NCBI GenBank assembly: GCA_037013495.1
Contig: JAZDXN010000029.1
Location: forward strand, 4,476,501-4,540,500
Source of the DNA: Hippophae tibetana
Taxonomy: Eukaryota; Streptophyta; Magnoliopsida; Rosales; Elaeagnaceae
Direction: 5' to 3'
Length of the DNA: 64,000 nucleotides
Shown here: piece by piece, positions 14,701-29,200 of the stretch
Layout: each line of letters begins with the position of its first letter
Position numbering within the stretch: the stretch's first letter is position 1
Program-made: the position numbers and the translations under genes
Notes under the pieces: generated by a model
The model's database searches: none
What the model was told of the DNA's origin: nothing
The model's input: only the letters and a program-made list of their open reading frames with translations

Positions 14701-17640
14701 ATCCTAGCTGACCTGGCTATAGAAATTCATTACTTGATCCAAAATTCCATCATTTACATTACTTATCGAGGGTTTAAAGTTTTTGTCACATATTTTACAT
14801 TTTTGGTTTTATTCAATAGAGTTGTAATGAAGATGGATGAGCCGAACAAGTGTATGTTTAAAAATAAACTAATGACTAAGAATATAATACAAATAATTTC
14901 ATGATCCAATTAATGAAATGAGAAGAAAAAAGAAAAGGGGTGCTACTGTTCAAAGTTTTAAAAAACAATATTTGATAAATCAAAGTTTTACCTTTAAACT
15001 CGCATAACGTTTGACTCGTGTGTCAAAACGTCTATTATAATAATTCAAACCAATGGTCGTATCGATTTTCATAATCTTAGGTGGCCTGGCTATAGAAATT
15101 CATTACTTGATCCTAAATTCCATCATTTACATCACTTATCGAGGGTTTAAAGTTTTTGTCACATATTTTACATTTTTGGTTTTATTCAATAGAGTTGTAA
15201 TGAAGATAGATGATTCGACCAAGAGTATGTTTAAAAATATTCTAATGAATCTTAATATAATACAAATAATTTCATGATCCAACAAAAGAAATGAGAAGAA
15301 AAAAAGAAAAGGAGTGCTACTTTTTAAAGTTTTCTGAAAACATATTTGAGAAATCGGAATTGTAGCTTGAAACGGTCATAAATTTTGACTCTTTGTCAAA
15401 ACATCTATTATAATAAATCAAACCAAAAGTCGCATCGATATCTATAATCTTAGCTGACCTGGCTATAGAAATTCATTACTTGATCCAAAATTCCATCATT
15501 TACATCACTTATCGAGGGTTTAAAGTTTTTGTCACATATTTTACATTTTTGGTTTTATTCAATAGAGTTGTAATGAAGATAGATGATTCGACCAAGAGTA
15601 TGTTTAAAAATATTCTAATGAATCTTAATATAATACAAATAATTTCATGATCCAACAAAAGAAATGAGAAGAAAAAAAGAAAAGGAGTGCTACTTTTTAA
15701 AGTTTTCTGAAAACATATTTGAGAAATCGGAATTGTAGCTTGAAACGGTCATAAATTTTGACTCTTTGTCAAAACATCTATTATAATAAATCAAACCAAA
15801 AGTCGCATCGATATCTATAATCCTAGCTGACCTGGCTATAGAAATTCATTACTTGATCCAAAATTCCATCATTTACATTACTTATCGAGGGTTTAAAGTT
15901 TTTGTCACATATTTTACATTTTTGGTTTTATTCAATAGAGTTGTAATGAAGATGGATGAGCCGAACAAGTGTATGTTTAAAAATAAACTAATGACTAAGA
16001 ATATAATACAAATAATTTCATGATCCAATTAATGAAATGAGAAGAAAAAAGAAAAGGGGTGCTACTGTTCAAAGTTTTAAAAAACAATATTTGATAAATC
16101 AAAGTTTTACCTTTAAACTCGCATAACGTTTGACTCGTGTGTCAAAACGTCTATTATAATAATTCAAACCAATGGTCGTATCGATTTTCATAATCTTAGG
16201 TGGCCTGGCTATAGAAATTCATTACTTGATCCTAAATTCCATCATTTACATCACTTATCGAGGGTTTAAAGTTTTTGTCACATATTTTACATTTTTGGTT
16301 TTATTCAATAGAGTTGTAATGAAGATAGATGATTCGACCAAGAGTATGTTTAAAAATATTCTAATGAATCTTAATATAATACAAATAATTTCATGATCCA
16401 ACAAAAGAAATGAGAAGAAAAAAAGAAAAGGAGTGCTACTTTTTAAAGTTTTCTGAAAACATATTTGAGAAATCGGAATTGTAGCTTGAAACGGTCATAA
16501 ATTTTGACTCTTTGTCAAAACATCTATTATAATAAATCAAACCAAAAGTCGCATCGATATCTATAATCTTAGCTGACCTGGCTATAGAAATTCATTACTT
16601 GATCCAAAATTCCATCATTTACATTACTTATCGAGGGTTTAAAGTTTTTGTCACATATTTTACATTTTTGGTTTTATTCAATAGAGTTGTAATGAAGATG
16701 GATGAGCCGAACAAGTGTATGTTTAAAAATAAACTAATGACTAAGAATATAATACAAATAATTTCATGATCCAATTAATGAAATGAGAAGAAAAAAGAAA
16801 AGGGGTGCTACTGTTCAAAGTTTTAAAAAACAATATTTGATAAATCAAAGTTTTACCTTTAAACTCGCATAACGTTTGACTCGTGTGTCAAAACGTCTAT
16901 TATAATCAATCAAACCAAAGGTCGTATCGATATCCATAATCTTAGCTGGCGTGGCTATAGAAATTCATTACTTGATCCAAAATTCCATCATTTACATTAC
17001 TTATCGAGGGTTTAAAGTTTTTGTCACATATTTTACATTTTTGGTTTTATTCAATAGAGTTGTAATGAAGATGGATGAGCCGAACAAGTGTATGTTTAAA
17101 AATAAACTAATGACTAAGAATATAATACAAATAATTTCATGATCCAATTAATGAAATGAGAAGAAAAAAGAAAAGGGGTGCTACTTTTCAAAGTTTTAAA
17201 AAACAATATTTGATAAATCAAAGTTTTACCTTTAAACTCGCATAACGTTTGACTCGTGTGTCAAAACGTCTATTATAATAATTCAAACCAGTGGTCGTAT
17301 CGATTTTCATAATCTTAGGTGGCCTGGCTATAGAAATTCATTACTTGATCCTAAATTCCATCATTTACATCACTTATCGAGGGTTTAAAGTTTTTGTCAC
17401 ATATTTTACATTTTTGGTTTTATTCAATAGAGTTGTAATGAAGATAGATGATTCGACCAAGAGTATGTTTAAAAATATTCTAATGAATCTTAATATAATA
17501 CAAATAATTTCATGATCCAACAAAAGAAATGAGAAGAAAAAAAGAAAAGGAGTGCTACTTTTTAAAGTTTTCTGAAAACATATTTGAGAAATCGGAATTG
17601 TAGCTTGAAACGGTCATAAATTTTGACGCTTTGTCAAAAC
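11776..17640. repeat. A/B satellite mosaic with three- and eight-monomer block repeats
   Basis: A-type and B-type monomers mostly alternate. Shared rare variants show two nested periods. ATAATCCTAGCTGACC occurs at about 14698 and 15817, an offset of 1119 bases (three monomers). CAAACCAGTGGTCG together with a CTTTTCAAAG head on an A-type unit occurs at about 14302 and 17286, an offset of 2984 bases (eight monomers). No gene or foreign insertion is present. Confidence 0.75.
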
Positions 17641-20600
17641 ATCTATTATAATAAATCAAACCAAAAGTCGCATCGATATCTATAATCTTAGCTGACCTGG
17701 CTATAGAAATTCATTACTTGATCCTAAATTCCATCATTTACATTACTTATCGAGGGTTTAAAGTTTTTGTCACATATTTTACATTTTTGGTTGTATTCAC
17801 TAGAGTTGTAATGAAAATGGATGAGCCGAACAAGTGTATGTTTAAAAATAAACTAATGACTAAGAATATAATACAAATAATTTCATGATCCAAATAAAGA
17901 AATGAGAAGAAAAAAGAAGAGGCGTGCTACTGTTCAAAGTTTTAAAAACAAATTTGATAAATCGAAGTTTTACGTTTAAACGGGCATAACGTTTGACTCG
18001 TGTGTCAAAACGTCTATTATAATAAATCAAACCAATGGTCGTATCGATTTCCGTAATCTTAGCTGGCCTGGCTATAGAAATTCATTACTAGATCCTAAAT
18101 TCCATCATTTACATCACTTATCGAAGGTTTAAAGTTTTTGTCACATATTTTACATTTTTGGTTTTATTCCACAAAGTTGTAAGGAAGATAGATGAGTCGA
18201 CCACGAGTATGTTTAAAAATATTATAATGAATCTTAATATAATACAAATAATTTCATGATCCAACAAAAGAAATGAGATCAAAAAAAGAAAAGGAGTGCT
18301 ACTTTTTGAAGTTTTCCAAACATATTTGAGAAATCGGATTTGTACCTTGAAACGGTCATAACTTTTAACTCGTGTTTAAAAATGATTATTAAAGTATATC
18401 AAGCCGAAGGTCGTATCGATATCCATAATATTAGCTGACCTGGCAATATAAATTCATTACTTGATCCAAAATTCCATCATTTACATTACTTATCGAGGGT
18501 TTAAAGTTTTTGTCACATATTTTACATTTTTGGTTTTATTCAATAGAGTTGTAATGAAGATGGATGAGCCGAACAAGTGTATGTTTAAAAATAAACTAAT
18601 GACTAAGAATATAATACAAATAATTTCATGATCCAATTAATGAAATGAGAAGAAAAAAGAAAAGGCGTGCTACTGGTCAAAGTTTTAAAAAACAATATTT
18701 GATAAATCAAAGTTTTACCTTTAAACTGGCATAACGTTTGACTCGTGTGTCAAAACGTCTATTATAATAATTCAAAGCAATGGTCGTATCGATTTTCATA
18801 ATCTTAGCTGGCCTGGCTATAGAAATTCATTACTTGATCCTAAATTCCATCATTTACATCACTTATCGAGGGTTTAAAGTTTTTGTCACATATTTTACAT
18901 TTTTGGTTTTATTCAATAGAGTTGTAATGAAGATAGATGATTCGACCAAGAGTATGTTTAAAAATATTCTAATGAATCTTAATATAATACATATAATTTC
19001 ATGATCCAACAAAAGAAATGAGAAGAAAAAAAGAAAAGGAGTGCTACTTTTTAAAGTTTTCTGAAAACATATTTGAGAAATCGGAGTTGTAGCTTGAAAC
19101 GGTCATAAATTTTGACTCTTTGTCAAAACATCTATTATAATAAATCAAACCAAAGGTCGCATCGATATCTATAATCTTAGCTGACCTGGCTATAGAAATT
19201 CATTACTTGATCCTAAATTCCATCATTTACATCACTTATCGATGGTTTAAAGTTTTTGTCACATATTTTACAATTTTGGTTATATTCAACAGAGTTGTAA
19301 TGAAGATGGATGAGGCAACTAAGTGTATGTTTAAAAATAAACTAATGACTAAGAATATAATACAAATAATTTCATGATCCAAATAAAGAAATGAGAAGAA
19401 AAAAGAAGAGGCGTGCTACTGTTCAATGTTTTAAAAAAAAATATTTGATAAATCGAAGTTTTACGTTTAAACGTGCATAACGTTTGACTCGTGTGTCAAA
19501 ACGTCTATTATAATAAATCAAACCAATGGTCGTATCGATTTCCGTAATCTTAGCTGGCCTGGCTATAGAAATTCATTACTGGATCCTAAATTCCATCATT
19601 TACATCACTTATCGAGGGTTAAAAGTTTTTGTCACATATTTTACATTTTTGGTTTTATTCAACAGAGTTGTAATGAAGATGGATGAGGCGACCAAGTGTT
19701 TGTTTAAAAATAAACTAATGACTAAGAATATAATACAAATAATTTCATGATCCAATTAAAGAAATGAGAAGAAAAAAGAAGAGGCGTGCTACTGTTCAAT
19801 GTTTTAAAAAACAATATTTGATAAATCAAAGTTTTACCTTTAAACTCGCATAACGTTTGACTCGTGTGTCAAAACGTCTATTATAATAATTCAAACCAAT
19901 GGTCGTATCGATTTTCATAATCTTAGGTGGCCTGACTATAGAAATTCATTACTTGATCCTAAATTCCATCATTTACATCACTTATCGAGGGTTTAAAGTT
20001 TTTGTCACATATTTTACATTTTTGGTTTTATTCAATAGAGTTGTAATGAAGATAGATGATTCGACAAAGAGTATGTTTAAAAATATTCTAATGAATCTTA
20101 ATATAATACAAATAATTTCATGATCCAACAAAAGAAATGAGAAGAAAAAAAAGAAAAGGAGTGCTACTTTTTAAAGTTTTCTGAAAACATATTTGAGAAA
20201 TCGGAATTGTAGCTTGAAACGGTCATAAATTTTGACTCTTTGTCAAAACATCTATTATAATAAATCAAACCAAAAGTCGCATCGATATCTATAATCTTAG
20301 CTGACCTGGCTATAGAAATTCATTACTTGATCCAAAATTCCATCATTTACATTACTTATCGAGGGTTTAAAGTTTTTGTCACATATTTTACATTTTTGGT
20401 TTTATTCAATAGAGTTGTAATGAAGATGGATGAGCCGAACAAGTGTATGTTTAAAAATAAACTAATGACTAAGAATATAATACAAATAATTTCATGATCC
20501 AATTAATGAAATGAGAAGAAAAAAGAAAAGGGGTGCTACTGTTCAAAGTTTTAAAAAACAATATTTGATAAATCAAAGTTTTACCTTTAAACTCGCATAA

Positions 20601-23600
20601 CGTTTGACTCATGTGTCAAAACGTCTATTATAATAATTCAAACCAATGGTCGTATCGATTTTCATAATCTTAGGTGGCCTGGCTATAGAAATTCATTACT
20701 TGATCCTAAATTCCATCATTTACATCACTTATCGAGGGTTTAAAGTTTTTGTCACATATTTTACATTTTTGGTTTTATTCAATAGAGTTGTAATGAAGAT
20801 AGATGATTCGACCAAGAGTATGTTTAAAAATATTCTAATGAATCTTAATATAATACAAATAATTTCATGATCCAACAAAAGAAATGAGAAGAAAAAAAGA
20901 AAAGGAGTGCTACTTTTTAAAGTTTTCTGAAAACATATTTGAGAAATCGGAATTGTAGCTTGAAACCGTCATAAATTTTGACACTTTGTCAAAACATCTA
21001 TTATAATAAATCAAACCAAAAGTCGCATCGATATCTATAATCTTAGCTGACCTGGCTATAGAAATTCATTACTTGATCCTAAATTCCATCATTTACATTA
21101 CTTATCGAGGGTTTAAAGTTTTTGTCACATATTTTACATTTTTGGTTGTATTCACTAGGATTGTAATGAAAATGGATGAGCCGAACAAGTGTATGTTTAA
21201 AAATAAACTAATGACTAAGAATATAATACAAATAATTTCATGATCCAAATAAAGAAATGAGAAGAAAAAAGAAGAGGCGTGCTACTGTTCAAAGTTTTAA
21301 AAACAAATTTGATAAATCGAAGTTTTACGTTTAAACGGGCATAACGTTTGACTCGTGTGTCAAAACGTCTATTATAATAAATCAAACCAATGGTCGTATC
21401 GATTTCCGTAATCTTAGCTGGCCTGGCTATAGAAATTCATTACTAGATCCTAAATTCCATCATTTACATCACTTATCGAGGGTTTAAAGTTTTTGTCACA
21501 TATTTTACATTTTTGGTTTTATTCCACAAAGTTGTAAGGAAGATAGATGAGTCGACCAAGAGTATGTTTAAAAATATTCTAATGAATCTTAATACAATAC
21601 AAATAATTTCATGATCCAACAAAAGAAATGAGATCAAAAAAAGAAAAGGAGTGCTACTTTTTAAAGTTTTCTGAAAACATATTTGAGAAATCGGAATTGT
21701 AGCTTGAAACGGTCATAAATTTTGACTCTTTGTCAAAACATCTTTTATAATAAATCAAACCAAAAGTCGCATCGATATCTATAATCTTAGCTGACCTGGC
21801 TATAGAAATTCATTACTTGATCCAAAATTCCATCATTTACATTACTTATCGTGGGTTTAAAGTTTTTGTCACATATTTTACATTTTTGGTTTTATTCAAT
21901 AGAGTTGTAATGAAGATGGATGAGCCGAACAAGTGTATGTTTAAAAATAAACTAATGACTAAGAATATAATACAAATAATTTCATGATCCAATTAATGAA
22001 ATGAGAAGAAAAAAGAAAAGGGGTGCTACTGTTCAAAGTTTTAAAAAACAATATTTGATAAATCAAAGTTTTACCTTTAAACTCGCATAACGTTTGACTC
22101 GTGTGTCAAAACGTCTATTATAATAATTCAAACCAATGGTCGTATCGATTTTCATAATCTTAGCTGGCCTGGCTATAGAAATTCATTACTTGATCCTAAA
22201 TTCCATCATTTACATCACTTATCGAGGGTTTAAAGTTTTTGTCACATATTTTACATTTTTGGTTTTATTCAATAGAGTTGTAATGAAGATAGATGATTCG
22301 ACCAAGAGTATGTTTAAAAATATTCTAATGAATCTTAATATAATACAAATAATTTCATGATCCAACAAAAGAAATGAGAAGAAAAAAAGAAAAGGAGTGC
22401 TACTTTTTAAAGTTTTCTGAAAACATATTTGAGAAATCGGAATTGTAGCTTGAAACGGTCATAAATTTTGACTCTTTGTCAAAACATCTATTATAATAAA
22501 TCAAACCAAAATTCGCATCGATATCTATAATCTTAGCTGACCTGGCTATAGAAATTCATTACTTGATCCTAAATTCCATCATTTACATTACTTATCGAGG
22601 GTTTAAAGTTTTTGTCACATATTTTACATTTTTGGTTGTATTCACTAGAGTTGTAATGAAAATGGATGAGCCGAACAAGTGTATGTTTAAAAATAAACTA
22701 ATGACTAAGAATATAATACAAATAATTTCATGATCCAAATAAAGAAATGAGAAGAAAAAAGAAGAGGCGTGCTACTGTTCAAAGTTTTAAAAACAAATTT
22801 GATAAATCGAAGTTTTACCTTTAAACGGGCATAACGTTTGACTCGTGTGTCAAAACGTCTATTATAATAAATCAAACCAATGGTCGTATCGATTTCCGTA
22901 ATCTTAGCTGGCCTGGCTATAGAAATTCATTACTAGATCCTAAATTCCATCATTTACATCACTTATCGAGGGTTTAAAGTTTTTGTCACATATTTTACAT
23001 TTTTGGTTTTATTCCACAAAGTTGTAAGGAAGATAGATGAGTCGACCAAGAGTATGTTTAAAAATATTCTAATGAATCTTAATACAATACAAATAATTTC
23101 ATGATCCAACAAAAGAAATGAGATCAAAAAAAGAAAAGGAGTGCTACTTTTTGAAGTTTTCCAAACATATTTGAGAAATCGGATTTGTACCTTGAAACGG
23201 TCATAACTTTTAACTCGTGTTTAAAAATGATTATTAAAGTATATCAAGCCGAAGGTCGTATCGATATCCATAATATTAGCTGACCTAGCAATATAAATTC
23301 ATTACTTGATCCAAAATTCCATCATTTACATTACTTATCGAGGGTTTAAAGTTTTTGTCACATATTTTACATTTTTGGTTTTATTCAATAGAGTTGTAAT
23401 GAAGATGGATGAGCCGAACAAGTGTATGTTTAAAAATAAACTAATGACTAAGAATATAATACAAATAATTTCATGATCCAATTAATGAAATGAGAAGAAA
23501 AAAGAAAAGGCGTGCTACTGGTCAAAGTTTTAAAAAACAATATTTGATAAATCAAAGTTTTACCTTTAAACTGGCATAACGTTTGACTCGTGTGTCAAAA

Positions 23601-24700
23601 CGTCTATTATAATAATTCAAAGCAATGGTCGTATCGATTTTCATAATCTTAGCTGGCCTGGCTATAGAAATTCATTACTTGATCATAAATTCCATCATTT
23701 ACATCACTTATCGAGGGTTTAAAGTTTTTGTCACATATTTTACATTTTTGGTTTTATTCAATAGAGTTGTAATGAAGATAGATGATTCGACCAAGAGTAT
23801 GTTTAAAAATAATCTAATGAATCTTAATATAATACATATAATTTCATGATCCAACAAAAGAAATGAGAAGAAAAAAAGAAAAGGAGTGCTACTTTTTAAA
23901 GTTTTCTGAAAACATATTTGAGAAATCGGAGTTGTAGCTTGAAACGGTCATAAATTTTGACTCTTTGTCAAAACATCTATTATAATAAATCAAACCAAAG
24001 GTCGCATCGATATCTATAATCTTAGCTGACCTGGCTATAGAAATTCATTACTTGATCCTAAATTCCATCATTTACATCACTTATCGATGGTTTAAAGTTT
24101 TTGTCACATATTTTACAATTTTGGTTATATTCAACAGAGTTGTAATGAAGATGGATGAGGCAACTAAGTGTATGTTTAAAAATAAACTAATGACTAAGAA
24201 TATAATACAAATAATTTCATGATCCAAATAAAGAAATGAGAAGAAAAAAGAAGAGGCGTGCTACTGTTCAAAGTTTTAAAAAAAAATATTTGATAAATCA
24301 AAGTTTTACCTTTAAATGGGCATAACGTTTGACTTGTGTGTCAAAACGTCTATTATAATAAATCAAACCAATGGTCGTATCGATTTCCGTAATCTTAGCT
24401 GGCCTGGCTATAGAAATTCATTACTGGATCCTAAATTCCATCATTTACATCACTTATCGAGGGTTAAAAGTTTTTGTCACATATTTTACATTTTTGGTTT
24501 TATTCAACAGAGTTGTAATGAAGATGGATGAGGCGACCAAGTGTTTGTTTAAAAATAAACTAATGACTAAGAATATAATACAAATAATTTCATGATCCAT
24601 TTAAAGAAATGAGAAGAAAAAAGAAGAGGCGTGCTACTGTTCAATGTTTTAAAAAACAATATTTGATAAATCAAAGTTTTAGCTTTAAATGGGCATAACG
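17500..24700. repeat. Thirteen-monomer (4845 bp) block repeat
   Basis: A long ordered set of distinguishable monomers recurs at an offset of 4845 bases. Examples are CGTGCTACTGGTCAAAG (18665 and 23510), TTCAAAGCAATGGTCG (18771 and 23616), the CATATAATTTCATG variant (18990 and 23835) and TTTACAATTTTGGTTATATT (19265 and 24110). Inside, a smaller four-monomer (1490 bp) repeat links 21240-21660 with 22730-23150. A unit with CTTTTTGAAGTTTTCCAAAC and TATCAAGCCGAAGG, also seen at 2640-2760, recurs at 18300 and 23148. Confidence 0.78.
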
Positions 24701-27700
24701 TTTGACTTGTGTGTCAAAATGTCTATTATAATAAATCAAACCAAAGGTCGTATCGATTTCCATAATCTTAGCTGGCCTGGCTATAGAAATTCATTACTTG
24801 ATCCTAAATTCCATTATTTACATCACTTATCGAGGGTTTAAAGTTTTTGTCACATATTTTACATTTTTGGTTTTATTCAACAGAGTTGTAATGAAGATGG
24901 ATGAGCCGACCAAGTGTATGTTTAAAAATAAACTAATGACTAAGAATATAATACAAATAATTTCATGATCCAACTAAAGAAATGAGAAGAAAAAAGAAGA
25001 GGCGTGCTACTGTTCAAAGTTTTAAAAAACAATATTTGATAAATTGAAGTTTTACGTTTAAACGGGCATAACGTTTGACTCGTGTGTCAAAACGTCTATT
25101 ATAATCAATCAAACCAAAGGTCGTATCGATATCCATAATCTTAGCTGGCGTGGCTATAGAAATTCATTACTTGATCCTAAATTCCATCATTTACATTACT
25201 TATCGAGGGTTTAAAGTTTTTGTCACATATTTTACATTTTTGGTTGTATTCAATAGAGTTGTAAAGAAAATGGATGAGCCGAACAAGTGTATGTTTAAAA
25301 ATAAACTAATGACTAAGAATATAATACAAATAATTTCATGATCCAATTAATGAAATGAGAAAAAAAAGAAGAGGCGTGCTACTGTTCAAAGTTTTAAAAA
25401 ACTATATTTGATAAATCGAAGTTTTACCTTTAAACGGGCATAACGTTTGACTCGTGTGTCAAAACGTCTATTATAATCAATCAAACCAAAGGTCGTATCG
25501 ATATCCATAATCTTAGCTGGCGTGGCTATAGAAATTCATTACTTGATCCTAAATTCCATCATTTACATTACTTATCGAGGGTTTAAAGTTTTTGTCACAT
25601 ATTTTACATTTTTGGTTTTATTCAACAGAGTTGTAATGAAAATGGATGAGCAAAACAAGTGTATGTTTAAAAATAAACTAATGACTAAGAATATAGTACA
25701 AATAATTTCATGATCCCACTAAAGAAATGAGAAGAAAAAAGAACAGGCGTGCTACTGTTCAAAGTTTTAAAAAACAATATTTGATAAATCTAAGTTTTAC
25801 CTCTAAACGGGCATAAGGTTTGACTCGTGTGTCAAAACGTCTATTATAATCAATCAAACCAAAGGTCATATCGATATCCATTATCTTAGCTGGCGTGGCT
25901 ATAGAAATTCATTACTTGATCCAAAATTCCATTATTTACATTACTTATCGAGGGTTTAAAGTTTTTGTCACATATTTTACATTTTTGGTTGTATTCAATA
26001 GAGTTGTAATGAAAATGGATGAGCCGAACAAGTGTATGTTTAAAAATAAACTAATGACTAAGAATATAATACAAATAATTTCATGATCCAATTAAAGAAA
26101 TGAGAAGAAAAAAGAACAGGCGTGCTACTGTTCAAAGTTTTAAAAAACTATATTTGATAAATCGAAGTTTTACCTTTAAACGGGCATAACGTTTGACTCG
26201 TGTGTCAAAACGTCTATTATAATCAATCAAACCAAAGGTCGTATCGATATCCATAATCTTAGCTGGCGTGGCTATAGAAATTCATTACTTGATCCTAAAT
26301 TCCATCATTTACATTACTTATCGAGGGTTTTAAGTTTTTGTCACATATTTTACATTTTTGGTTGCATTCAATAGAGTTGTAATGAAAATGGATGAGCCGA
26401 ACAAGTGTATGTTTAAAAATAAACTAATGACTAAGAATATAATACAAATAATTTCATGATCCAATTAAAGAAATGAGAAGAAAAAAGAACAGGCGTGCTA
26501 CTGTTCAAAGTTTTAAAAAACTATATTTGATAAATCGAAGTTTTACCTTTAAACGGGCATAACGTTTGACTCGTGTGTCAAAACGTCTATTATAATCAAT
26601 CAAACCAAAGGTCGTATCGATATCCATAATCTTAGCTGGCGTGGTTATAGAAATTCATTACTTGATCCTAAATTCCATCATTTACATTACTTATCGAGGG
26701 TTTAAAGTTTTTGTCACATATTTTACATTTTTGGTTTTATTCAACAGAGTTGTAATGAAAATGGATGAGCAAAACAAGTGTATGTTTAAAAATAAACTAA
26801 TGACTAAGAATATAATACAAATAATTTCATGATCCAATTAAAGAAATGAGAAGAAAAAAGAACAGGCGTGCTACTGTTCAAAGTTTTAAAAAACTATATT
26901 TGATAAATCGAAGTTTTACCTTTAAACGGGCATAACGTTTGACTCGTGTGTCAAAACGTCTATTATAATCAATCAAACCAAAGGTCGTATCGATATCCAT
27001 TATCTTAGCTGGCGTGGCTATAGAAATTCATTACTTGATCCAAAATTCCATCATTTACATTACTTATCGAGGGTTTAAAGTTTTTGTCACATATTTTACA
27101 TTTTTGGTTTTATTCAATAGAGTTGTAATGAAGATTGATGAGCCGAACAAGTGTATGTTTAAAAATAAACTAATGACTAAGAATATAATACAAATAATTT
27201 CATGATCCAATTAATGAAATGAGAAGAAAAAAGAAAAGGCGTGCTACTGTTCAAAGTTTTAAAAAACAATATTTGATAAATCAAAGTTTTACCGTTAAAC
27301 TGGCATAACGTTTGACTCGTGTGTCAAAACGTCTATTATAATAATTCAAACCAAAGGTCGTATCGATATCCATAATCTTAGGTGGCCTGGCTATAGAAAT
27401 TCATTACTTGATCCTAAATTCCATCATTTACATCACTTATCGAGGGTTTAAAGTTTTTGTCACATATTTTACATTTTTGGTTTTATTCAATAGAGTTGTA
27501 ATGAAGATAGATGAGTCGACCAAGAGTATGTTTAAAAATATTCTAATGAATCTTAATATAATACAAATAATTTCATGATCCAACAAAAGAAATGAGAAGA
27601 AAAAAAGAAAAGGAGTGCTACTTTTTAAAGTTTTCTGAAAACATATTTGAGAAATCGGAGTTGTAGCTTGAAACGGTCATAAATTTTGACTCTTTGTCAA

Positions 27701-29200
27701 AACATCTATTATAATAAATCAAACCAAAGGTCGCATCGATATCTATAATCTTAGCTGACCTGGCTATAGAAATTCATTACTTGATCCTAAATTCCATCAT
27801 TTACATCACTTATCGATGTTTTAAAGTTTTTGTCACATATTTTACAATTTTGGTTATATTCAACAGAGTTGTAATGAAGATGGATGAGGCAACTAAGTGT
27901 ATGTTTAAAAATAAACTAATGACTAAGAATATAATACAAATAATTTCATGATCCAAATAAAGAAATGAGAAGAAAAAAGAAGAGGCGTGCTACTGTTCAA
28001 AGTTTTAAAAAACAAATTTGATAAATCGAAGTTTTACGTTTAAACGTGCATAACGTTTGACTCGTGTGTCAAAACGTCTATTATAATAAATCAAACCAAT
28101 GGTCGTATCGATTTCCGTAATCTTAGCTGGCCTGGCTATAGAAATTCATTACTGGATCCTAAATTCCATCATTTACATCACTTATCAAGGGTTAAAAGTT
28201 TTTGTCACATATTTTACATTTTTGGTTTTATTCCACAAAGTTGTAAGGAAGATAGATGAGTAGACCAAGAGTATGTTTAAAAATATTCTAATGAATCTTA
28301 ATATAATACAAATAATTTATGATCCAACAAAAGAAATGAGAAGAAAAAAGAAGAGGCGTGCTACTGTTCAAAGTTTTAAAAAACAATATTTGATAAATTG
28401 AAGTTTTACGTTTAAACGGGCATAACGTTTGACTCGTGTGTCAAAACGTCTATTATAATCAATCAAACCAAAGGTCGTATCGATATCCATAATCTTAGCT
28501 GGCGTGGCTATAGAAATTCATTACTTGATCCTAAATTCCATCATTTACATTACTTATCGAGGGTTTAAAGTTTTTGTCACATATTTTACATTTTTGGTTG
28601 TATTCAATAGAGTTGTAAAGAAAATGGATGAGCCGAACAAGTGTATGTTTAAAAATAAACTAATGACTAAGAATATAATACAAATAATTTCATGATCCAA
28701 TTAATGAAATGAGAAAAAAAAGAAGAGGCGTGCTACTGTTCAAAGTTTTAAAAAACTATATTTGATAAATCGAAGTTTTACCTTTAAACGGGCATAACGT
28801 TTGACTCGTGTGTCAAAACGTCTATTATAATCAATCAAACCAAAGGTCGTATCGATATCCATAATCTTAGCTGGCGTGGCTATAGAAATTCATTACTTGA
28901 TCCTAAATTCCATCATTTACATTACTTATCGAGGGTTTAAAGTTTTTGTCACATATTTTACATTTTTGGTTTTATTCAACAGAGTTGTAATGAAAATGGA
29001 TGAGCAAAACAAGTGTATGTTTAAAAATAAACTAATGACTAAGAATATAGTACAAATAATTTCATGATCCCACTAAAGAAATGAGAAGAAAAAAGAACAG
29101 GCGTGCTACTGTTCAAAGTTTTAAAAAACAATATTTGATAAATCGAAGTTTTACCTCTAAACGGGCATAAGGTTTGACTCGTGTGTCAAAACGTCTATTA
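24600..29200. repeat. Mainly A-type satellite stretch with a 3354 bp internal repeat
   Basis: From about 24.6 to 27.2 kb almost every unit is A-type (GTTCAAAGTTTTAAAAAAC, CTAATGACTAAGAATATAA), in contrast to the A/B alternation to the left. A few B-type units return at 27.5-27.9 kb. The stretch 25000-25900 recurs at 28350-29240 with an offset of 3354 bases; shared variants are GTTGTAAAGAAAATGG, GAGAAAAAAAAGAAGAGG and ATGATCCCACTAAAG. The unit near 28312 lacks the C of TTTCATGATCC. Confidence 0.75.

Noticed and set aside
24316..24531. A 71-codon frame overlapping the usual satellite frame
   Set aside because: It is a shift of frame in an ordinary A-type monomer with a single changed start.
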